A stretch of 64,000 nt of DNA from contig NZ_JALPKO010000001.1 in the NCBI RefSeq assembly GCF_023195885.1, forward strand, positions 62,001 through 126,000. The letters run 5' to 3'. This stretch comes from Methylonatrum kenyense (GTDB lineage: Bacteria; Pseudomonadota; Gammaproteobacteria; Nitrococcales; Aquisalimonadaceae). Numbering within the stretch: the first letter of the stretch is position 1; every line of letters begins with the position of its first letter. Positions 18,132 to 26,701 of the stretch are shown piece by piece. The notes beneath the pieces are model-generated. The model was not told the origin of the DNA. It did not search any database and saw nothing but the letters and a program-made list of their open reading frames with translations. The translations under genes were made by a program, and so were the position numbers.

Positions 18132-18813
18132 GCCCGGCGGCCCACTGCTTGCGTACCGACTGGAAATACGGGGAGCTGGTCTTCAACCGCAGCCGCCGGT
18201 CGATGCGCAGCGAGTCACGCGTGTAGAGCAGCAGGTCGATGGGTGGGCCCACCGACAGATTGCTGCGCATGGTCGAGTCAATGGAGACCAGCGCGCAGCG
18301 GGCGGCGCTCTCCAGACTCAATGAGGGCTGCACGATCCGATCGAGAATCGGCTTGCCGTACTTGGTCTCGCCAATCTGGAAAAACGGCTGTTCCGGCGAC
18401 GAGGTGATGTAGTTGCCCTGCGGATAGATCAGGTACATCTCCGGCGCCTGGTCCTGACGCTGTCCACCGAGAATGAACGTTGCCTCGAACGAGACACCCT
18501 GCTGCATGCCACTGTTCAAACCCTGCTGCACGTTCAAACTCAGACGGCCGATGTACTCGGCAACCTGATGCAGGTGCGGCAGGCTGCGAAGATCCTCGGC
18601 GCCCTCGTCCGCCAGGTCCAGATCGATCTGGCGCAACACCGCCTGGGTCGTTCCCAGATTGCCGGCCGACAAAAGCACCAGCACCCGCTCTCCGTCCCAG
18701 GCGAAGGTGTGCATCTTGCTGTAGGTGCTGACATGGTCGACGCCGGCATGGGTGCGCGAATCGGACGCGAACACGATGCCGGCATCGACCAGGGCGGAAA
18801 GACAATATGTCAT
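18022..18813 (-). CDS. Anbu, proteasome-type protease (COG3484)
   Basis: A 263-residue Ntn-hydrolase of the ancestral beta-subunit (Anbu) family. After removal of Met the N-terminal Thr is the nucleophile (M-TYCLSALVDAG). Counting that Thr as 1, Asp17 (FASDSRT) and Lys32 (YSKMHTF) are in the expected places. I chose ATG 18813 because it exposes this Thr; the frame extends 31 codons upstream with a sequence that would bury it. It converges on, and overlaps, the metallopeptidase gene. It is co-located with ATP-grasp and alpha-E genes, the known Anbu companions. The substrate of Anbu is not known. Confidence 0.93.
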   Translation of the reverse strand: MTYCLSALVDAGIVFASDSRTHAGVDHVSTYSKMHTFAWDGERVLVLLSAGNLGTTQAVLRQIDLDLADEGAEDLRSLPHLHQVAEYIGRLSLNVQQGLNSGMQQGVSFEATFILGGQRQDQAPEMYLIYPQGNYITSSPEQPFFQIGETKYGKPILDRIVQPSLSLESAARCALVSIDSTMRSNLSVGPPIDLLLYTRDSLRIDRRLRLKTSSPYFQSVRKQWAAGLKRLFEDLPPFEWERETGQLSLDTSATGPAAPTGRE

Positions 18814-18902
18814 GGGGGGGTGGTTCCGGCCGTGAAGGTCGCCTCCTTTATAGCGCATCTGCCCGACGAGGAATAGCGGGGCACCATTCCAACGCCAGCG
18901 GA

Positions 18903-19403
18903 TCATGCCCGCTCGACTTGCAGTTCGGGTGTCTGTTTCAGGGTCTGGAACACGACGCAGTAGCGTTCGGTCAGCTTCAGCAGGGTTGCCACCTGCTCGT
19001 CATCGGCATCGGTATCAAGCCGGAACTGCAGCCGGATCGCCTCGAACCCGACAGGCGCCTCCCGAGCCAGTCCGAGTGTACCGCGAAAATCCAGATCCCC
19101 TTCGGCACGCACCGTGGCTTCCCGCAGGGGTATTTCAAGTGCCGTCGCCACCGCATTCAGCGTCACCCCGGCACAGGCCACCAGCGCTTCGAGCAGCATG
19201 TCACCACTGCACAGGCTCATGCCGTCGCCACCGGTGGCCGGATGCAGCCCGGCGGTGAGCGGCCCCTGGGTCGTATCCAGGCTGCAGGTCACGCCCTCCC
19301 CGGCGCGGCTTTCCGCCGACAGCGTGATCCGCGCCGCCTCCGGATCCTCCTGGTAGCGCGATTTCAACGGTGCCTGCACGGCACGCAAGTCGTCGGCCTT
19401 CAT
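18903..19403 (-). CDS. OsmC family protein
   Basis: A 166-residue OsmC/Ohr-fold protein. The two redox Cys are visible in SLCSGDMLLEALVACAGVTLNAV and ERYCVVFQTL, the usual spacing for peroxidase-type OsmC proteins. Members reduce organic hydroperoxides with thiol donors in the cytoplasm. It lies immediately upstream of the Anbu gene on the same strand (about 90 bases between), and downstream of the terminator that closes the arsenic-related operon. Whether it belongs with either neighbour is not clear. Confidence 0.87.
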   Translation of the reverse strand: MKADDLRAVQAPLKSRYQEDPEAARITLSAESRAGEGVTCSLDTTQGPLTAGLHPATGGDGMSLCSGDMLLEALVACAGVTLNAVATALEIPLREATVRAEGDLDFRGTLGLAREAPVGFEAIRLQFRLDTDADDEQVATLLKLTERYCVVFQTLKQTPELQVERA

Positions 19404-19510
19404 ACTGCTCCCCCGATTACCTGATAACGGCCGCAGTGTTGCGGATTCGCATCACGCAGACAACCTCCGCGTCCCGTTATGAAGCGCAGCTCTCAACCGG
19501 CAGGATTTCA

Positions 19511-19544
19511 AGAAAACACCCTCTACCTTGGGGGAGGCAGAGGG
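19511..19544 (-). terminator. Rho-independent terminator after ccdA-like gene
   Basis: On the minus strand the stem CCCTCTGCC (19544-19536) pairs with GGTAGAGGG (19527-19519) around an 8-base loop. One G-T/U wobble is the only irregularity. A TGTTTTC run follows at once. It lies 60 to 95 bases past the stop of the CcdA-like gene, and would end the long minus-strand arsenic-related transcription unit. Confidence 0.7.
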
Positions 19545-19605
19545 CGAAGGTGGGTTCCGTCGTGAGCGTCACGGAACCGATCGGGGAAAACCCGGGAGTG
19601 CGGCC

Positions 19606-20343
19606 TCAGAAGCGGGTGGTCAGATTGATCAGCCAGTCCGGCGTCTGGGTCAGCAGCCATGCCTCCAGCGTCTTGTCGAGGCCGCTGAGCACGAACAGAC
19701 CGATGGCAAGCAGCGACAGGCCCATGATCCAACGACCAATCTGCCCTACCCTGGCCATGCGTTCGCGGTTGTTCATGAAGGCCTTGCGCGAGGCAAATCC
19801 GACCGCCGCGAGCGGTACCACTGCAGCCAGGCTGAACGTGCCCATAATCACGGTTGCCTCGGGAATACCGGAGCCGGTCGAGGCGATGCCGATGGCCGCG
19901 CCCAGAGTCGGACCGATGCACGGGCTCCAGGCAACCCCCAGCAACAGGCCGATACCGAACTGGGCCGCCGGATGATCGGACTGGATGCGTGAGATGCCCC
20001 CCTGGCCCGCGGCACCAAGCCCCGCAGTCAGCCGGGAAAAACCGGCCTGCAGATGACTGCTCAGCAATATGGCACCGAAGGCCAGCATGAAGACGCCGGC
20101 GGTGGTTCGCAGCGCCGACTCGCTGACCCCCAACAGGTGGCCGCTAGCCGAGACCGTGACGCCGACCGTGGTAAAGGCCACGACCAGGCCGGCGGCCAGG
20201 CCGAGCAGGCCGAGCCGGTGCCGCCCGGTGGCCGCCGCCGCGATGATCGGCAGCAGCGGCAACACACAGGGCGACAAGGTGGTGAAGAGCCCGGCCAGGA
20301 AGGCCGAGCCCAGTTGCAGCACACTCAGGTCAAGGGGAAACAT
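19606..20343 (-). CDS. CcdA/DsbD-like transmembrane electron carrier
   Basis: A 245-residue membrane protein with six predicted helices. It carries the two membrane cysteines that shuttle electrons: one in TTLSPCVLPLLP and one in GVAWSPCIGPTLGAA, the hallmark LSPC and SPCIGP motifs. CcdA proteins pass reducing power from cytoplasmic thioredoxin to the periplasm, for cytochrome c maturation or other periplasmic thiol reductions. A secreted thioredoxin-like protein is encoded 5 bases upstream, so the two form a pair. No cytochrome-assembly gene is adjacent, so the target is unknown. Confidence 0.92.
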   Translation of the reverse strand: MFPLDLSVLQLGSAFLAGLFTTLSPCVLPLLPIIAAAATGRHRLGLLGLAAGLVVAFTTVGVTVSASGHLLGVSESALRTTAGVFMLAFGAILLSSHLQAGFSRLTAGLGAAGQGGISRIQSDHPAAQFGIGLLLGVAWSPCIGPTLGAAIGIASTGSGIPEATVIMGTFSLAAVVPLAAVGFASRKAFMNNRERMARVGQIGRWIMGLSLLAIGLFVLSGLDKTLEAWLLTQTPDWLINLTTRF

Positions 20344-20348
20344 CGCGC

Positions 20349-20750
20349 TCAGAGTCCCTTGCGCAGCAACTCGCGCAACTTGTCCTCATCGGTCTCGGCG
20401 ACCGACATTTCCTGGCGCTCGCCACCGCTGTAGACGAACAGGGTGCTCTGGCGCGGCGCGCCCATCTCGCGGGCCTGGTCTTCCTGTTCGTCCCAGTTCA
20501 GCTTCAGCGCGGTGTAATCGGCGAACTCGTCGTCGCTGAGCAGCGATTCCAGGATCGGCGACTGCCGGGCGCAAGTTGAACACCATTCGGCCCAGATCTC
20601 GACCAGCACCGGACCACCGCCGTCGCGCGCCTCCTCAAAGGTGGCCTTGTCGAACGGCTTGAATGCGGATTCGGCGAACGCGGGCATCGCGAAAGCCAGG
20701 CTCAGGGCAGCGATGGAAACGAGACGGGTCAACATGGCAGTTCTCCTCAC
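20349..20750 (-). CDS. Periplasmic thioredoxin-like protein
   Basis: A 133-residue thioredoxin-fold protein with a signal peptide (MRRTAMLTRLVSIAALSLAFAMPAFA). The active site is WCSTCARQ (WCxxC). It is followed by the fold's conserved strand TLFVYSGGERQEM, although the usual cis-Pro (here APRQST) is shifted from the classical motif. It is most likely the periplasmic acceptor of electrons from the CcdA-like protein encoded just downstream. Confidence 0.88.
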   Translation of the reverse strand: MRRTAMLTRLVSIAALSLAFAMPAFAESAFKPFDKATFEEARDGGGPVLVEIWAEWCSTCARQSPILESLLSDDEFADYTALKLNWDEQEDQAREMGAPRQSTLFVYSGGERQEMSVAETDEDKLRELLRKGL

Positions 20751-20810
20751 GGCTTGTTGTGAGTCGCCAGTTGAGCACGCCGGACGCGGCGCAGAAATTG
20801 GGGAAATTAC

Positions 20811-20945
20811 TTAAGGAAACACTGAGTTATTCCCGCACCTGCGCCGCAGACCGGTTTCGGTCATCTGGCAAGGCGGGGTGCCGGTTCGGTAGCCGTAGCT
20901 ACCGGGCCGGTGGCGCAACGCTGCCAGGGGCCAAAACCGGCCGGC
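20811..20945 (+). repeat. Dispersed palindromic repeat, copy D (longest, complete core)
   Basis: It begins TTAAGGAAACACTGAGTTAT, then the core ACCGGTTTCGGTCATCTGGC with AAGGCGGGGTGCCGGTTCGG. A near-palindrome GGTAGCCGTAGCTACC follows, and then the block GGTGGCGCAACGCTGCCAGG with GGCCAAAACCGGCC. The last block recurs at 42848. The copy fills most of the 211-base gap between the ArsM-like gene and the thioredoxin gene. It may act as a processing or attenuation site within this long unit. Confidence 0.85.
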
Positions 20946-20961
20946 AGACCGTTATCAGGCC

Positions 20962-22017
20962 TCAGCAGCAACCGGAGCTGCTTCGATCATCGCCGTAGTC
21001 GTCGTCGAACGGCAGCGTCGTGCCGCAGCCGGTGAAGATGCCGTAATGGGTGGCACCATCGCCGACGAAGTCGAAGTGCGGCGCCAGCCGGCTCTCGCGC
21101 AGCATGCGCCAGGTATTGCCGCAGACCGGAAACACCCGGCCGGCATCGATCCAGTGGTGCTTGTCCAGCCGGAAGCCGTGCGGCTGCTCCGGGATCGTAC
21201 CGCGGTAGATCACCGCCTGGCCGTAGTCCTCGCAGGCCGGCTCCAGGCCGTCGATGCGGAACAGGCGATAGGTGGCCGAGAAGAACCGGATCGGGCCGGT
21301 CTTTTCCTCGATCGCCGGATTGCCGATCGCCAGCGGTCGATCCTCGACCAGGCGCGGATCGCCGAAGCCGGCGCGCTTCGCCAGGCTCAGGAAATCGTTC
21401 CAGTACAGCGCACCACTCAGGCACTCGCCGTAGAGCACCGGGTCACTGGTCAACTGGGCCGGGATGCGGCGGTCGGCATAGACATCGGAGAAGTACATCT
21501 CGCCGCCGGGCTTGAGCAGGCCATGCACCTGCTCCAGCACCCGGGCCTTGTCCGGCGACAGGTTCAGCACGCAATTCGAGATCACCAGGTCGAAACTCTG
21601 CGGCTCCAGCCCGAGTTCATCGAGGCGCTCGATATAGCCCTGGTGGAACGCGACATTGGGCCGCGCATAGCCGTAGGCCTCGGTGTGATGGTCGACATGC
21701 CGGCGGGCCACCGCGAGCTGTTCCTCGGTCATGTCGACGCCGACGACTTCGCCGTGCTCGCCGACAAGCTTCGACAGCGCATAGCAGTCGCGGCCCGAGC
21801 CGCAGCCGAGGTCCAGGATTCGCGCACCCTCGAGCACCTCGGGGACCACCAGGCCGCAGCCGTAGTAGCGGCTCAGCACTTCCGGGTGGATCCCGGACAA
21901 GACCCTGCGCACGAAAAGCGGCATCGCGTCCGGCGTGCAGCAGGCGTCGGTCTGCAGATCCTCGGAGCCCTGCAAGGTCTCGCCGTAGGAGGTCTTCACT
22001 TCATCGTGCTTCATCAA
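20962..22017 (-). CDS. arsM: Arsenite methyltransferase ArsM (arsenosugar pathway type)
   Basis: A 351-residue SAM-dependent methyltransferase. Motif I is LDLGCGSGRDCYAL (about 68-81). The Cys residues that bind As(III) in ArsM are found at Cys149 (VISNCVLNLSP) and Cys199 (YGECLSGALYW), with others at Cys54 and the vicinal pair Cys26-27. A Cys-Cys ends the protein (GCC). The ArsM sequence around C149/C199 and the presence of an ArsS-type radical SAM gene in the same operon point to arsenosugar synthesis rather than simple volatilisation. The gene begins 6 bases after the regulator stop. Confidence 0.88.
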   Translation of the reverse strand: MMKHDEVKTSYGETLQGSEDLQTDACCTPDAMPLFVRRVLSGIHPEVLSRYYGCGLVVPEVLEGARILDLGCGSGRDCYALSKLVGEHGEVVGVDMTEEQLAVARRHVDHHTEAYGYARPNVAFHQGYIERLDELGLEPQSFDLVISNCVLNLSPDKARVLEQVHGLLKPGGEMYFSDVYADRRIPAQLTSDPVLYGECLSGALYWNDFLSLAKRAGFGDPRLVEDRPLAIGNPAIEEKTGPIRFFSATYRLFRIDGLEPACEDYGQAVIYRGTIPEQPHGFRLDKHHWIDAGRVFPVCGNTWRMLRESRLAPHFDFVGDGATHYGIFTGCGTTLPFDDDYGDDRSSSGCC

Positions 22018-22023
22018 AAACTC

Positions 22024-22644
22024 CTACAACAACCAATCCCGATAACGCTCGGTGGACAACACGAGCCGCACCATGTCCGAACTGTTGCGCGCCTCGAGCT
22101 TGTCCAGCACCCGCGCACGATGCACCTCGACCGTGCGCGGACTGACATCAAGTTCATCGGCGATCACCTTGTTGAGCTTGCCCTGCATCATCGCTTCCAT
22201 GACCTGCCGCTCGCGCGGTGTCAGGCGTTCGAGCCGCGCCTCCAACTCGTCCTGCCGCGTGATATGGACATACTGCGAGCCGTCCAGCTCGATCGCATTG
22301 GCGACCTTTTCCAGCAGGACCATGTCATGGAAGGGTTTTTCGATGAAATCCAGTGCACCGGCATTGATCGCACGCACGGCAAGCGGGATATCGCCATGGC
22401 CGGAGATAAACAGGACCGGCATGAGCACGTGCTGCTGCCGAAGCTTCTGATGCAACTCCAGGCCGGTCATGCCCGGGAGCCGGACATCCAGAACCAGACA
22501 CCCACGATGATCGGGGCCCAGTGCTTTCAGGGCCGCGAACGGATCGGCAAAGGCCTCAACCCGATAGCCGTCCGCCTCGAGAAGGAAGGTCACCGCATCC
22601 AGTACGTCCGGATCATCATCAACCAGATAAACGGTCTCAGTCAT
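22024..22644 (-). CDS. FixJ-like response regulator
   Basis: A 206-residue regulator. The receiver (about residues 1-120) has the acidic pocket DDD near the N-terminus, the phosphoacceptor Asp in LVLDVRLPGM, and Thr/Ser and Lys positions (FISGHGD, IEKPF). The C-terminal LuxR-type HTH follows (ERLTPRERQVMEAMMQGKLNKVIADELDVSPRTVEVHRARV). I chose ATG 22644, which overlaps the kinase TGA by 8 bases; the frame extends 9 codons upstream. It is expected to be phosphorylated by the adjacent MASE1 kinase and to bind DNA. Its position inside the arsenosugar operon suggests the operon as a target. Confidence 0.93.
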   Translation of the reverse strand: MTETVYLVDDDPDVLDAVTFLLEADGYRVEAFADPFAALKALGPDHRGCLVLDVRLPGMTGLELHQKLRQQHVLMPVLFISGHGDIPLAVRAINAGALDFIEKPFHDMVLLEKVANAIELDGSQYVHITRQDELEARLERLTPRERQVMEAMMQGKLNKVIADELDVSPRTVEVHRARVLDKLEARNSSDMVRLVLSTERYRDWLL

Positions 22645-24304
22645 CGCGTTCCTGGCCCTCAACCGCTCCATGCGCCTCCGCCAGCGGCAGAATCAGGCTG
22701 AAGCAGGCACCGGCGCCCGCCTCGGTCTTCGCCGTGAGACGGCCACCATGCGATTCGACGATGGAGCGCGCGATCGCCAGGCCCAGGCCCGTGCCACCTG
22801 CTCGATGGCTGACAAGTGGCTCGAACAGGGAGGCGATATCGACCTGCCCCAGCCCGGGTCCACTGTCGGTAACCCGGATACAGATTTCGCGGCCACCCGC
22901 CATGACGCTGCCGCTCACTCGTATCCAGCGTTCGGCCGGCCCCCGTCCCGCCTCCAGGATCGCTTCCTCGGCATTCTGCATCAGGTTGATCAGGACCTGC
23001 TGCAGTTCAAGTCCGTCCACCAGGCAAAACAGTGGCGTGTCCGGCAAGCTCAGATCCAGGCGCACTGAGTTGCGCCGCAACTCCGGTCGGATCAGTGCCA
23101 CGGCGTCGCGAACGAGCGCTCTCAGATCCTCTGACTGACGACAACGCTCCGGATCACCAAGGAATCGGCGGGCGCGCCGGACAATGTCCGATGCCCGCTC
23201 GGTCCCATCGCGAATGCGATCCAGGGCCGGCCCCAGGGATTGCGCCGGCGCACCGCGATCGAGTAACCGGCGCGCCGTTTGGGAATAACTGCTGATGGCA
23301 CAGAGCGGCTGGTTGATCTCATGGGCCAGTCCGGCGGCCATGGCGCTCATCGCATTCAGGCGACCGATTCGCGCCAGCGTCCGGGCATGGCTGCGCTCAC
23401 GACGCTCGGCATCCAACCGTTCGCAGCGCACCGCGGCCAGCAACAGGCCTGTCAATTGCAGCAGGAAAAGCTGTGCATACAACGACATCAGGTCCGGTTG
23501 CATGCCCATCTGCGCGAACGGACCCTTGCCGGCGGCCGTGCAACTCACCGCCACCATCGCGACCAGGGCCACACTGAGGGCAACCGACCCCAGCGGTAGC
23601 AGCAGCGCGAGAACAATGACCGCCGGGAAGATCAGGTAGGACAGCGGCAAGGCGACCAGAAGATCCAGCCCGACACCGAAGGCAAGCGCGGCGACGGCCA
23701 CCGGCATCAGGATCAGCAGACCGCTGCGCCAGTCCGTGGCGGAATCCGACTCGGTCGAGCCAAAGGCGAGGATCGCGGGCGCGAACAGCAACATACCGGC
23801 GGTATCCGCCATCCAGCAGACGCCGAAGACCTGCGGGAAACCCGACGAGATCCCGACCATTGTCAGGGCCCCGGTAAAACCGCTGATCAACGCACTGGCG
23901 CCGACACCAATGGCAAACAGCAGCAGCACGTCCCTGCTCCGCTCCAGCGTTCGCCGTACTGCAAAACGTTGCAGCATCCAGCATCCGGCAACGGCGCCGA
24001 GGACGATGCCTGAGGCCAGAACCGCCGCCTGTGGAAGTTGCACGCCAAGCAGCATGTGAATCGATACGCAGGCAATAAAAACCGGAACGAGCATGCCGTA
24101 GCCGAAACGGTAAGCCAGGGCCAGCGCCAGTCCGGTAGCCGGCCAGATCAGAGGCACGCCCGGATCCTCGGGGGTGAACCGGGAGGCCCAGAAAGTCATG
24201 CCGAGGAAGCCGACGAAGGCGGCAAACCAGGCCAAAACATCACCCACCGGCTCAGGCAGGCGCCAGCGCCAGTCCTGGGTCGGCTGGTGGGCGACAGAGG
24301 TCAC
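22637..24304 (-). CDS. MASE1 sensor histidine kinase
   Basis: A 555-residue kinase. The N-terminal ~300 residues are a MASE1-type membrane domain (VPLIWPATGLALALAYRFG). The H-box is AGLAHEINQPLCAISSYSQ, and the ATP lid follows as N-box (VLINLMQNAEEAI), VTDSGPGLG and GGTGLGLAIARSIVESHGG. The start is GTG 24304; it overlaps the ArsS stop as GTGA. The MASE1 signal is unknown, but it cannot sense arsenic through an extracytoplasmic domain, as no large periplasmic loop is seen. It is paired with the FixJ-like regulator downstream. Confidence 0.92.
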   Translation of the reverse strand: MTSVAHQPTQDWRWRLPEPVGDVLAWFAAFVGFLGMTFWASRFTPEDPGVPLIWPATGLALALAYRFGYGMLVPVFIACVSIHMLLGVQLPQAAVLASGIVLGAVAGCWMLQRFAVRRTLERSRDVLLLFAIGVGASALISGFTGALTMVGISSGFPQVFGVCWMADTAGMLLFAPAILAFGSTESDSATDWRSGLLILMPVAVAALAFGVGLDLLVALPLSYLIFPAVIVLALLLPLGSVALSVALVAMVAVSCTAAGKGPFAQMGMQPDLMSLYAQLFLLQLTGLLLAAVRCERLDAERRERSHARTLARIGRLNAMSAMAAGLAHEINQPLCAISSYSQTARRLLDRGAPAQSLGPALDRIRDGTERASDIVRRARRFLGDPERCRQSEDLRALVRDAVALIRPELRRNSVRLDLSLPDTPLFCLVDGLELQQVLINLMQNAEEAILEAGRGPAERWIRVSGSVMAGGREICIRVTDSGPGLGQVDIASLFEPLVSHRAGGTGLGLAIARSIVESHGGRLTAKTEAGAGACFSLILPLAEAHGAVEGQERDD

Positions 24305-25254
24305 TTCAGCGCACCTCCACAAGAGGACCCCTGGCCCGCCGTGCAACCGAAGCAGTGATCCGCCACGGCGATGGACTCGCCTTCCAGGGAATCCAGCGAC
24401 AGGTCGCGGATATGGCGTCGGTGACCGGCGGCGGACAGGTGCAGCATCTGATTGAAATCACAATCATAGATCTCGCCCTGCCAGTCCACCGACAAGGTGT
24501 CCCGACACATCACGCCATCGAGATTGGCCTCGCGGTGGGAATCCCGCAGCAGTTCCATGTAGGCACCGAGTTGGCCCTGCTTGCGCAGGTCCTTGGCAAA
24601 GCGGTTGATCGGCATGTTGGCGATCGTGAACAGACAAGTGAAGACGATGCCGAACTCCTCGCCCAGATGCCTCCGGTACGCTGCTTCCAGCGTGTCCTGT
24701 GACGGCGGCAGGCTGGCGCCGAGCGGGTTATAGACCAGGGTAAGCGCCAGCCGGGAATCCGGCTGGCCGTAGCCCAGGGCGTTGAGCCGGCGCAGCGCCG
24801 CGATGCTCGCCTCGAATACCCCATCGCCCCGCTGGGCGTCCACGTTGTCTTCGGAATAACACGGCAGCGAAGCAACCACCTCCACCTGATGGTCACGCAG
24901 GAATTCGGCGGTGCCGGCGTATTCGGGTTCTTCCAGGATCGTTAGATTGCAGCGATCGATGACATGGATGCCGAGCTCGCGGGCTGCGACCACTACCTCG
25001 CGGAAATAGGGGTTCATCTCCGGCGCACCGCCGGTCAGGTCAAGCGTCTCGATCCGCGACCGGCGTAACAACGCCAGCAAGTCGTCTACGGTCTCCCGGA
25101 TCATGTTCTCGCGTCGATTTGGCCCGGCGTTCACATGACAGTGGAAACAGGTCTGGTTACAGCGATAGCCCAGATTCACCTGCAGCGTGCGCACCGCGCG
25201 CCGCCGGATCTGCGGGAAGTCGTTGTGCAGGCGAACCAGTTCGGTAGCGGACAT
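24301..25254 (-). CDS. arsS: Arsenosugar biosynthesis radical SAM protein ArsS
   Basis: A 317-residue radical SAM enzyme. The cluster motif CNQTCFHCHVNAGP (CxxxCxxC) is at about residues 33-46, and the SAM-binding GGAPEMNP follows. The C-terminal third carries further cysteines (MCRDTLSVDWQGEIYDCDFNQML and CFGCTAGQGSSCGGALK), typical of the DUF3641/ArsS C-terminal region. ArsS is known to attach the deoxyadenosyl moiety to dimethylarsinous acid in arsenosugar synthesis; the product of ArsM is its substrate. The stop overlaps the kinase GTG. Recognised by motif pattern and by its ArsM partner in the same operon. Confidence 0.88.
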   Translation of the reverse strand: MSATELVRLHNDFPQIRRRAVRTLQVNLGYRCNQTCFHCHVNAGPNRRENMIRETVDDLLALLRRSRIETLDLTGGAPEMNPYFREVVVAARELGIHVIDRCNLTILEEPEYAGTAEFLRDHQVEVVASLPCYSEDNVDAQRGDGVFEASIAALRRLNALGYGQPDSRLALTLVYNPLGASLPPSQDTLEAAYRRHLGEEFGIVFTCLFTIANMPINRFAKDLRKQGQLGAYMELLRDSHREANLDGVMCRDTLSVDWQGEIYDCDFNQMLHLSAAGHRRHIRDLSLDSLEGESIAVADHCFGCTAGQGSSCGGALK

Positions 25255-25270
25255 AAGAAACTCCGTGGGT

Positions 25271-26701
25271 TCAGGGAATCAGCCGTTGCAGCCAGCGCAC
25301 CAGTGTTTTCGTGCGGGCCGAGTACAGGCTTTCGGCATACAGCGTGTTGGCGGTGCGGCGGTGGACCTGGGCCAGGGTCGGATAGGCATGCACCGCCCCG
25401 GACAATGCCGAAAGCTTCACCCCGGCCTGCATGGCCAGCACCACCTCATGGATCAGTTCACCGGCATGGGGTCCAAGAATCGATGCACCGAGAATACGCC
25501 CGCGACGGACGATCAGTTTCATCATGCCGTCGGTTTCGCCATCTGTCAGGGCGCGATCCACATCGGAGAAGCGGAATCGGAGGACCTTGACGCCGATCCC
25601 CTGTTCCGCGGCCGTGGCCTCGGTCAGCCCGACATGGGCGAGCTCCGGCGCCGTGTAGGTGACCCAGGGGATTACGCGGTAGTTCGCGCGCTTGGGCAGC
25701 CGGAAGACCACATTGGCGATAACCACGCCGGCCTGGTATTCGGCCGCATGGGTGAACGGATAAGGGCCGGTGCAATCGCCGCAGGCAAAGATATGCCGCT
25801 GGGAGGTACGCATCCGGCGGTCCACGGCGATCAGACCCTTCGCCGTGCGGACGCCGGCTGCCTCAAGATTCAGCGCTTCCACATTGGCATGCCGGCCGGT
25901 GGCGACCAAAAGGGCGTCGAAGGATCGCGTTTCAACGTTATCACCGTCGGCGACATCCAGCGCAAGAGCCTCGCCCGCCGACCGGGCCTCGCTGATCCTG
26001 GCGCCTGTTCGCACCTCCAGCCCCTCGAGACGCAGACGCGCCTCGAGCAGGTCGGTGAGTTCAGCGTCCTCCCGCGCCAGTATCCTTGGCGCGGCCTCCA
26101 GCACGGTGACCTGACTGCCCAGTCGCTGGAAGGCCTGCGCCAACTCCAGGCCAATCGGGCCACCACCGATCACCCCGAGACGCCCGGGCAGTTCGCGCTG
26201 ATTGAATACCGTTTCATTGGTCCAGAACGGCAGCTGATCCAAGCCGGCGATCGGCGGCACGGCCGGCCGTGAGCCGGTGGCAATCACGAAACGGCGGGCC
26301 GAGAGCCGTTCCCCGGCCACCTCGACCGTATGCGGATCAACGAAGCGGGCCTCGCCAAATCGCACATCGATCCCGTAGCCACGGAAACGCTCGGGATCAT
26401 CATGCTTCTGGATGGTTGCAATGACCTCCTGAATCCGGTCGCTGACCGCGCCCAGGTCAACCGAACCGAGGGACGAAGGTATGCCGAACGCCGCACCTGA
26501 TCGTGCCGCGTGCGCCACCGCCGCGGAGCGAATCAGTGTCTTGCTCGGCACACAGCCGAAATGCAGGCAGTCGCCGCCCAGATTATCGCCCCGCTCGACC
26601 AGCGCCACCCGCAGACCCAACTGGCCGGCAACACTGGCCGTCACCAGGCCACCCACGCCGCCTCCAATGACCAGCAAATCCAGTCGCCCCGCGCCGCTCA
26701 T
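25271..26701 (-). CDS. FAD-dependent pyridine-nucleotide disulfide oxidoreductase (MerA/Lpd-like)
   Basis: A 476-residue flavoprotein. The FAD-binding GGGVGGLVTASVAGQLG is at the N-terminus, the redox pair CLHFGCVPSK at about 44-53, and the NAD(P) turn GVIGGGPIGLELAQAFQRLG in the middle. The C-terminal dimerisation part has HAYPTLAQVHRR where a mercuric-reductase or Lpd catalytic His-Glu pair would lie; the His is there but Glu is not in the usual place. No N-terminal MerA HMA domain and no C-terminal Cys pair, so it is not a mercuric reductase. Genes like this commonly sit beside arsS and TVP38 genes. It shares a four-base overlap with the TVP38 gene upstream. Confidence 0.9.
   Translation of the reverse strand: MSGAGRLDLLVIGGGVGGLVTASVAGQLGLRVALVERGDNLGGDCLHFGCVPSKTLIRSAAVAHAARSGAAFGIPSSLGSVDLGAVSDRIQEVIATIQKHDDPERFRGYGIDVRFGEARFVDPHTVEVAGERLSARRFVIATGSRPAVPPIAGLDQLPFWTNETVFNQRELPGRLGVIGGGPIGLELAQAFQRLGSQVTVLEAAPRILAREDAELTDLLEARLRLEGLEVRTGARISEARSAGEALALDVADGDNVETRSFDALLVATGRHANVEALNLEAAGVRTAKGLIAVDRRMRTSQRHIFACGDCTGPYPFTHAAEYQAGVVIANVVFRLPKRANYRVIPWVTYTAPELAHVGLTEATAAEQGIGVKVLRFRFSDVDRALTDGETDGMMKLIVRRGRILGASILGPHAGELIHEVVLAMQAGVKLSALSGAVHAYPTLAQVHRRTANTLYAESLYSARTKTLVRWLQRLIP

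Noticed and set aside
21046-22701. Plus-strand open frame of 551 codons
   Set aside because: It is antisense to arsM, the regulator and part of the kinase, has no recognisable domain and shows the skewed His/Gln/Arg composition of a shadow frame.
25271-26701. Mercuric reductase (merA)
   Set aside because: The redox motif fits the superfamily, but there is no N-terminal metal-binding domain, no C-terminal vicinal Cys pair and no other mer gene nearby.
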